Shown here one piece after another: positions 6,954 to 8,791 of a stretch of DNA of 8,791 nucleotides; position 1 is the first letter of the stretch; each line of letters opens with the position of its first letter. Origin of the DNA: Erysipelotrichaceae bacterium (lineage in GTDB: Bacteria > Bacillota_I > Bacilli_A > Erysipelotrichales > Erysipelotrichaceae); NCBI GenBank assembly GCA_900754715.1, contig CAAEDX010000227.1:1-8791 (forward strand), read 5' to 3'. Position numbers and translations under genes: made by a program. The notes below the pieces were generated by a model. That model was not told the DNA's origin, ran no database searches, and saw only the letters and a program-made list of their open reading frames with translations.

Positions 6954-8791
6954 GACCATTGCAGCTGGAGATGTGCGGGCTCGGACCCTATGCTCATCGG
7001 ACCTTGATCGATTTTACAGCTTTCGCGCGTGGTTCTTTGTATCTGATCAGCGGCAGCACCGGCGCGGGCAAGACGATGATCTTTGATGCCATCGTGTTCG
7101 CGCTGTATGGGGAGACCAGCGGCGGCACGCGGCTGCCAGCGATGCTGCGCTCGCTGCAGGCAGCGGCAGATGAGCCGACATACGTGAAGCTGTGCTTTGC
7201 CTGTCATGACCATATCTATGAGGTCACGCGCAATCCGCGTTATGAGCGCAAGGCATTGCGCGGCAATAAGATGGTCCAGCAAAATCCGGATGCCGCGCTG
7301 TGTGAAGGGGAAAAAGTGCTTGCCAGCGGCTACGATGAAGTCAGCAAGGTCATCAGTGCCATCATCGGCCTGGACTGTGATCAGTATCGCCAGACCGCAA
7401 TGCTGGCCCAGGGGGATTTTCAGCGTCTGCTGCTGGCGCAGACAAAAGAGCGTGAGCAGATCTTTAGGCATTTGTTTGCCACACAGCGTTTCGCAGATGT
7501 GCAGGAACGGCTCAAAGAAAAGGCGCGAAGCTGTGCGCAGCGCCTGCAGGCCCAGCGCGATCAGCTGCACGGCGCGCTGAGCCGTGTGGAATGTGACGCA
7601 CTGCATCAGGAACAGCTGCAGCAGCTGCTCGCCATGCAAGGCTATGGGGAGCATGAGGAGATCAAGGCTTTCCTCACTTATATCCTGAATGAAGACGAAC
7701 AGCAGTGGCAGCAGCAAAGCAAGGCCGTTGCTGATCTCGAACAACAGCTGGAGCGTCTGCGTATCGTACAGCAGCAGCTTGCACGCCGCAAGCAACTGCA
7801 GCAGGAACGTCAGCAGCTGCAGCAGGCATTGCAAGCCGAAAAGCGCCAGCGCGCGGCATCAGCGCAAAAGCTGGAGGAGCTGCAGCGGCAGCAGCCAGAA
7901 CGCGAGCAAAAGCGCCGCACCCTGGCTCTTCTGGAACAAGAAGAACAGCAGCTGGATGCCTTGCTCGCGCAGCAAGAAGCGATGAAACAGGAATATCATG
8001 ATCTGCAGCAAAAGCAGCTACAGCGCCAGCAGCTTGATGACGCAAGACAGAAACAAGAAAAAGAACTCGCCGCGCTGCAAGTACAGCTGTCCGCACAAGG
8101 CGATGAGAGCATGGCTTTGTTGGAAAATGCCCATGCTTTGCAGCAGCTGCGACAGCAGCAGGAGGAACTGGATAAAACAGGCCAGCGCTTGAGACAGCTC
8201 GCGCAGCTGCAAGCACAGCTCAAGCAGCAGGAAAGCCGCTATCAAGAGAGCTTTGTCCGCTATCAGCAAGCGCAGCAGCAATTGCTGCAGAAAGAGCAGC
8301 AATTCTATGATGCGCAGGCAGGCATCCTCGCGCGCCAGCTTGAGGAAGGCAAGCCATGCCCGGTGTGCGGTTCCCTGCATCATCCTGATCCGGCACGTGG
8401 AAAAGACAGCGAAGTGACGCGTGAATGGCTGGATGCACAGCGTCAGGCCAGCGATGCGCTGCGCACTCGGATGGAGGAGCAAAGTCGTCAGAGCGCCCGG
8501 CTGCATACACAGGCAGAAACATTGCAGCAGACGCTTGGTGAACATCTGCAAGCGTCGCCGGATCAGTTCATGCAGACGTGGACGCAGCGCCAGACACAAT
8601 TGGATGCGCAAAACAAGCTGCTGCAGACAAAGCAGCAGCAGCTGCAGCAGGCGCAGGTGCGCCGCAAGCAAGGAGAACAGCGCGCGGAAGCACTTGCGCG
8701 TTCTATCCAGCAGCAGAAAGAGCAGCTGGATGCGCTCATTCAGGAATGCACCCGGCTGCGCGCCGCATGGGACAGCCGCAAGGAACAGCTG
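6950..8791 (+). CDS. sbcC: Exonuclease SbcCD, ATPase subunit SbcC (Rad50/SMC-like), C-terminus cut by window edge
   Basis: An open frame of 614 codons with no stop before the window end; family members are usually about 1000 aa or longer, so roughly the first 60 percent is seen. SbcC is the SMC-like ATPase partner of SbcD. Visible parts: the N-terminal ATPase lobe with PLQLEMCGLGPY and a Walker A G35-STGAG-K41-T42 followed by MIFDAIVFALYGETSGG; a Q-loop region with AQGDFQRLLLA and KEREQIFRHLF (about 155-185); a long coiled coil from about 190 to 455; the zinc hook GKPCPVCGSLHHP with C470 and C473, which dimerises two SbcC arms through zinc; then the returning coiled coil to the edge. Walker B, signature and D-loop would lie beyond 8791. 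The coiled coil is unusually rich in glutamine (LQQ, QQQ runs). The start overlaps the sbcD stop and has a GGAGGGAG site just upstream. Confidence 0.95.
   Translation, partial: MRPLQLEMCGLGPYAHRTLIDFTAFARGSLYLISGSTGAGKTMIFDAIVFALYGETSGGTRLPAMLRSLQAAADEPTYVKLCFACHDHIYEVTRNPRYERKALRGNKMVQQNPDAALCEGEKVLASGYDEVSKVISAIIGLDCDQYRQTAMLAQGDFQRLLLAQTKEREQIFRHLFATQRFADVQERLKEKARSCAQRLQAQRDQLHGALSRVECDALHQEQLQQLLAMQGYGEHEEIKAFLTYILNEDEQQWQQQSKAVADLEQQLERLRIVQQQLARRKQLQQERQQLQQALQAEKRQRAASAQKLEELQRQQPEREQKRRTLALLEQEEQQLDALLAQQEAMKQEYHDLQQKQLQRQQLDDARQKQEKELAALQVQLSAQGDESMALLENAHALQQLRQQQEELDKTGQRLRQLAQLQAQLKQQESRYQESFVRYQQAQQQLLQKEQQFYDAQAGILARQLEEGKPCPVCGSLHHPDPARGKDSEVTREWLDAQRQASDALRTRMEEQSRQSARLHTQAETLQQTLGEHLQASPDQFMQTWTQRQTQLDAQNKLLQTKQQQLQQAQVRRKQGEQRAEALARSIQQQKEQLDALIQECTRLRAAWDSRKEQL
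7600..8660 (+). repeat. CAG/CTG-rich low-complexity tract inside sbcC
   Basis: Frequent short runs of CAG, GCAGCAG and CTGCAGCAG (for example around 7797-7830, 8020-8035 and 8630-8655) encode the glutamine- and leucine-rich coiled coil. It is an imperfect, coding low-complexity region rather than a true tandem array; no run is long. Every PstI-like CTGCAG and PvuII-like CAGCTG hexamer is palindromic, so the single strand can form many small hairpins. Confidence 0.5.

Noticed and set aside
6755..7834. A 359-codon open frame on the minus strand opposite the end of sbcD and the start of sbcC
   Set aside because: It lies antisense to two well-supported genes with catalytic motifs. The translation is a Leu/Gln-rich low-complexity string with no domain, and it arises because CAG/CTG-rich codons leave few stops on the other strand.
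7600..8660. Repeated CAGCAG/CTGCAG units considered as a CRISPR-like or tandem-repeat array
   Set aside because: The units are irregular, follow the reading frame, have no regular spacers, and encode a normal coiled coil interrupted by an intact zinc hook.
7674..8671. Several minus-strand frames of 75-217 codons opposite the SbcC coiled coil
   Set aside because: They are Ala- or Leu/Cys-rich shadows of the repetitive CAG-rich coding strand, overlap each other in different frames, and lack any domain.
1..8791. Insertion sequences, tRNA or rRNA genes, attachment sites and defence islands
   Set aside because: No transposase, terminal inverted repeats with target duplication, tRNA-like cloverleaf or rRNA sequence was recognised; the window is filled by the six protein genes and short spacers.

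Overview
The window looks like the chromosome of a low-to-moderate GC Bacillota (Firmicutes), most likely a gut-type anaerobe near Erysipelotrichia or Clostridia. This rests on strong GGAGG-type ribosome sites, a large wall-associated secreted protein with FIVAR and DNRLRE modules, an AAA-ATPase-like (PF09820-type) gene, and an SbcCD pair of the Firmicutes kind. The genus cannot be fixed from sequence reading alone.

Layout. The left edge (1-124, minus) holds the first 41 codons of an AAA-ATPase-like protein, with a good sigma-70-type promoter (155-183) and a 12-bp palindrome just upstream of the -35. A hairpin terminator (241-284) follows the stop of the next gene. That gene (291-4295, minus, 1334 aa) encodes a very large secreted multidomain protein. 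It has a signal peptide, an alpha-helical N-terminal region resembling an (alpha/alpha)-toroid enzyme, two DNRLRE/CBM96-like modules each followed by a beta-sandwich of cohesin-like character, a third beta domain, a FIVAR module, and an atypical SPDTG-TM-basic wall-anchor tail. It appears to start with TTG.

A divergent intergenic region (4296-4550) separates it from a rightward cluster: yaaA (peroxide stress protein), bcp (thiol peroxidase), a clear rho-independent terminator (5779-5808), then sbcD and sbcC (nuclease and ATPase of the SbcCD hairpin/double-strand-end nuclease). sbcC runs off the right edge after 614 codons, past its zinc hook.

How they fit. YaaA and Bcp are both linked to peroxide resistance and are translationally coupled (the stop of yaaA lies 2 nt before the chosen bcp start). 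SbcD and SbcC overlap by 4 nt and form one complex. Peroxide defence next to DNA-end repair is a sensible neighbourhood, although the terminator suggests two transcription units or attenuated read-through. The secreted protein on the other strand is functionally separate and probably acts on, or binds to, host or dietary polysaccharide at the cell surface. The core genes are ordinary; the least described item is the N-terminal domain and overall architecture of the 1334-aa protein.
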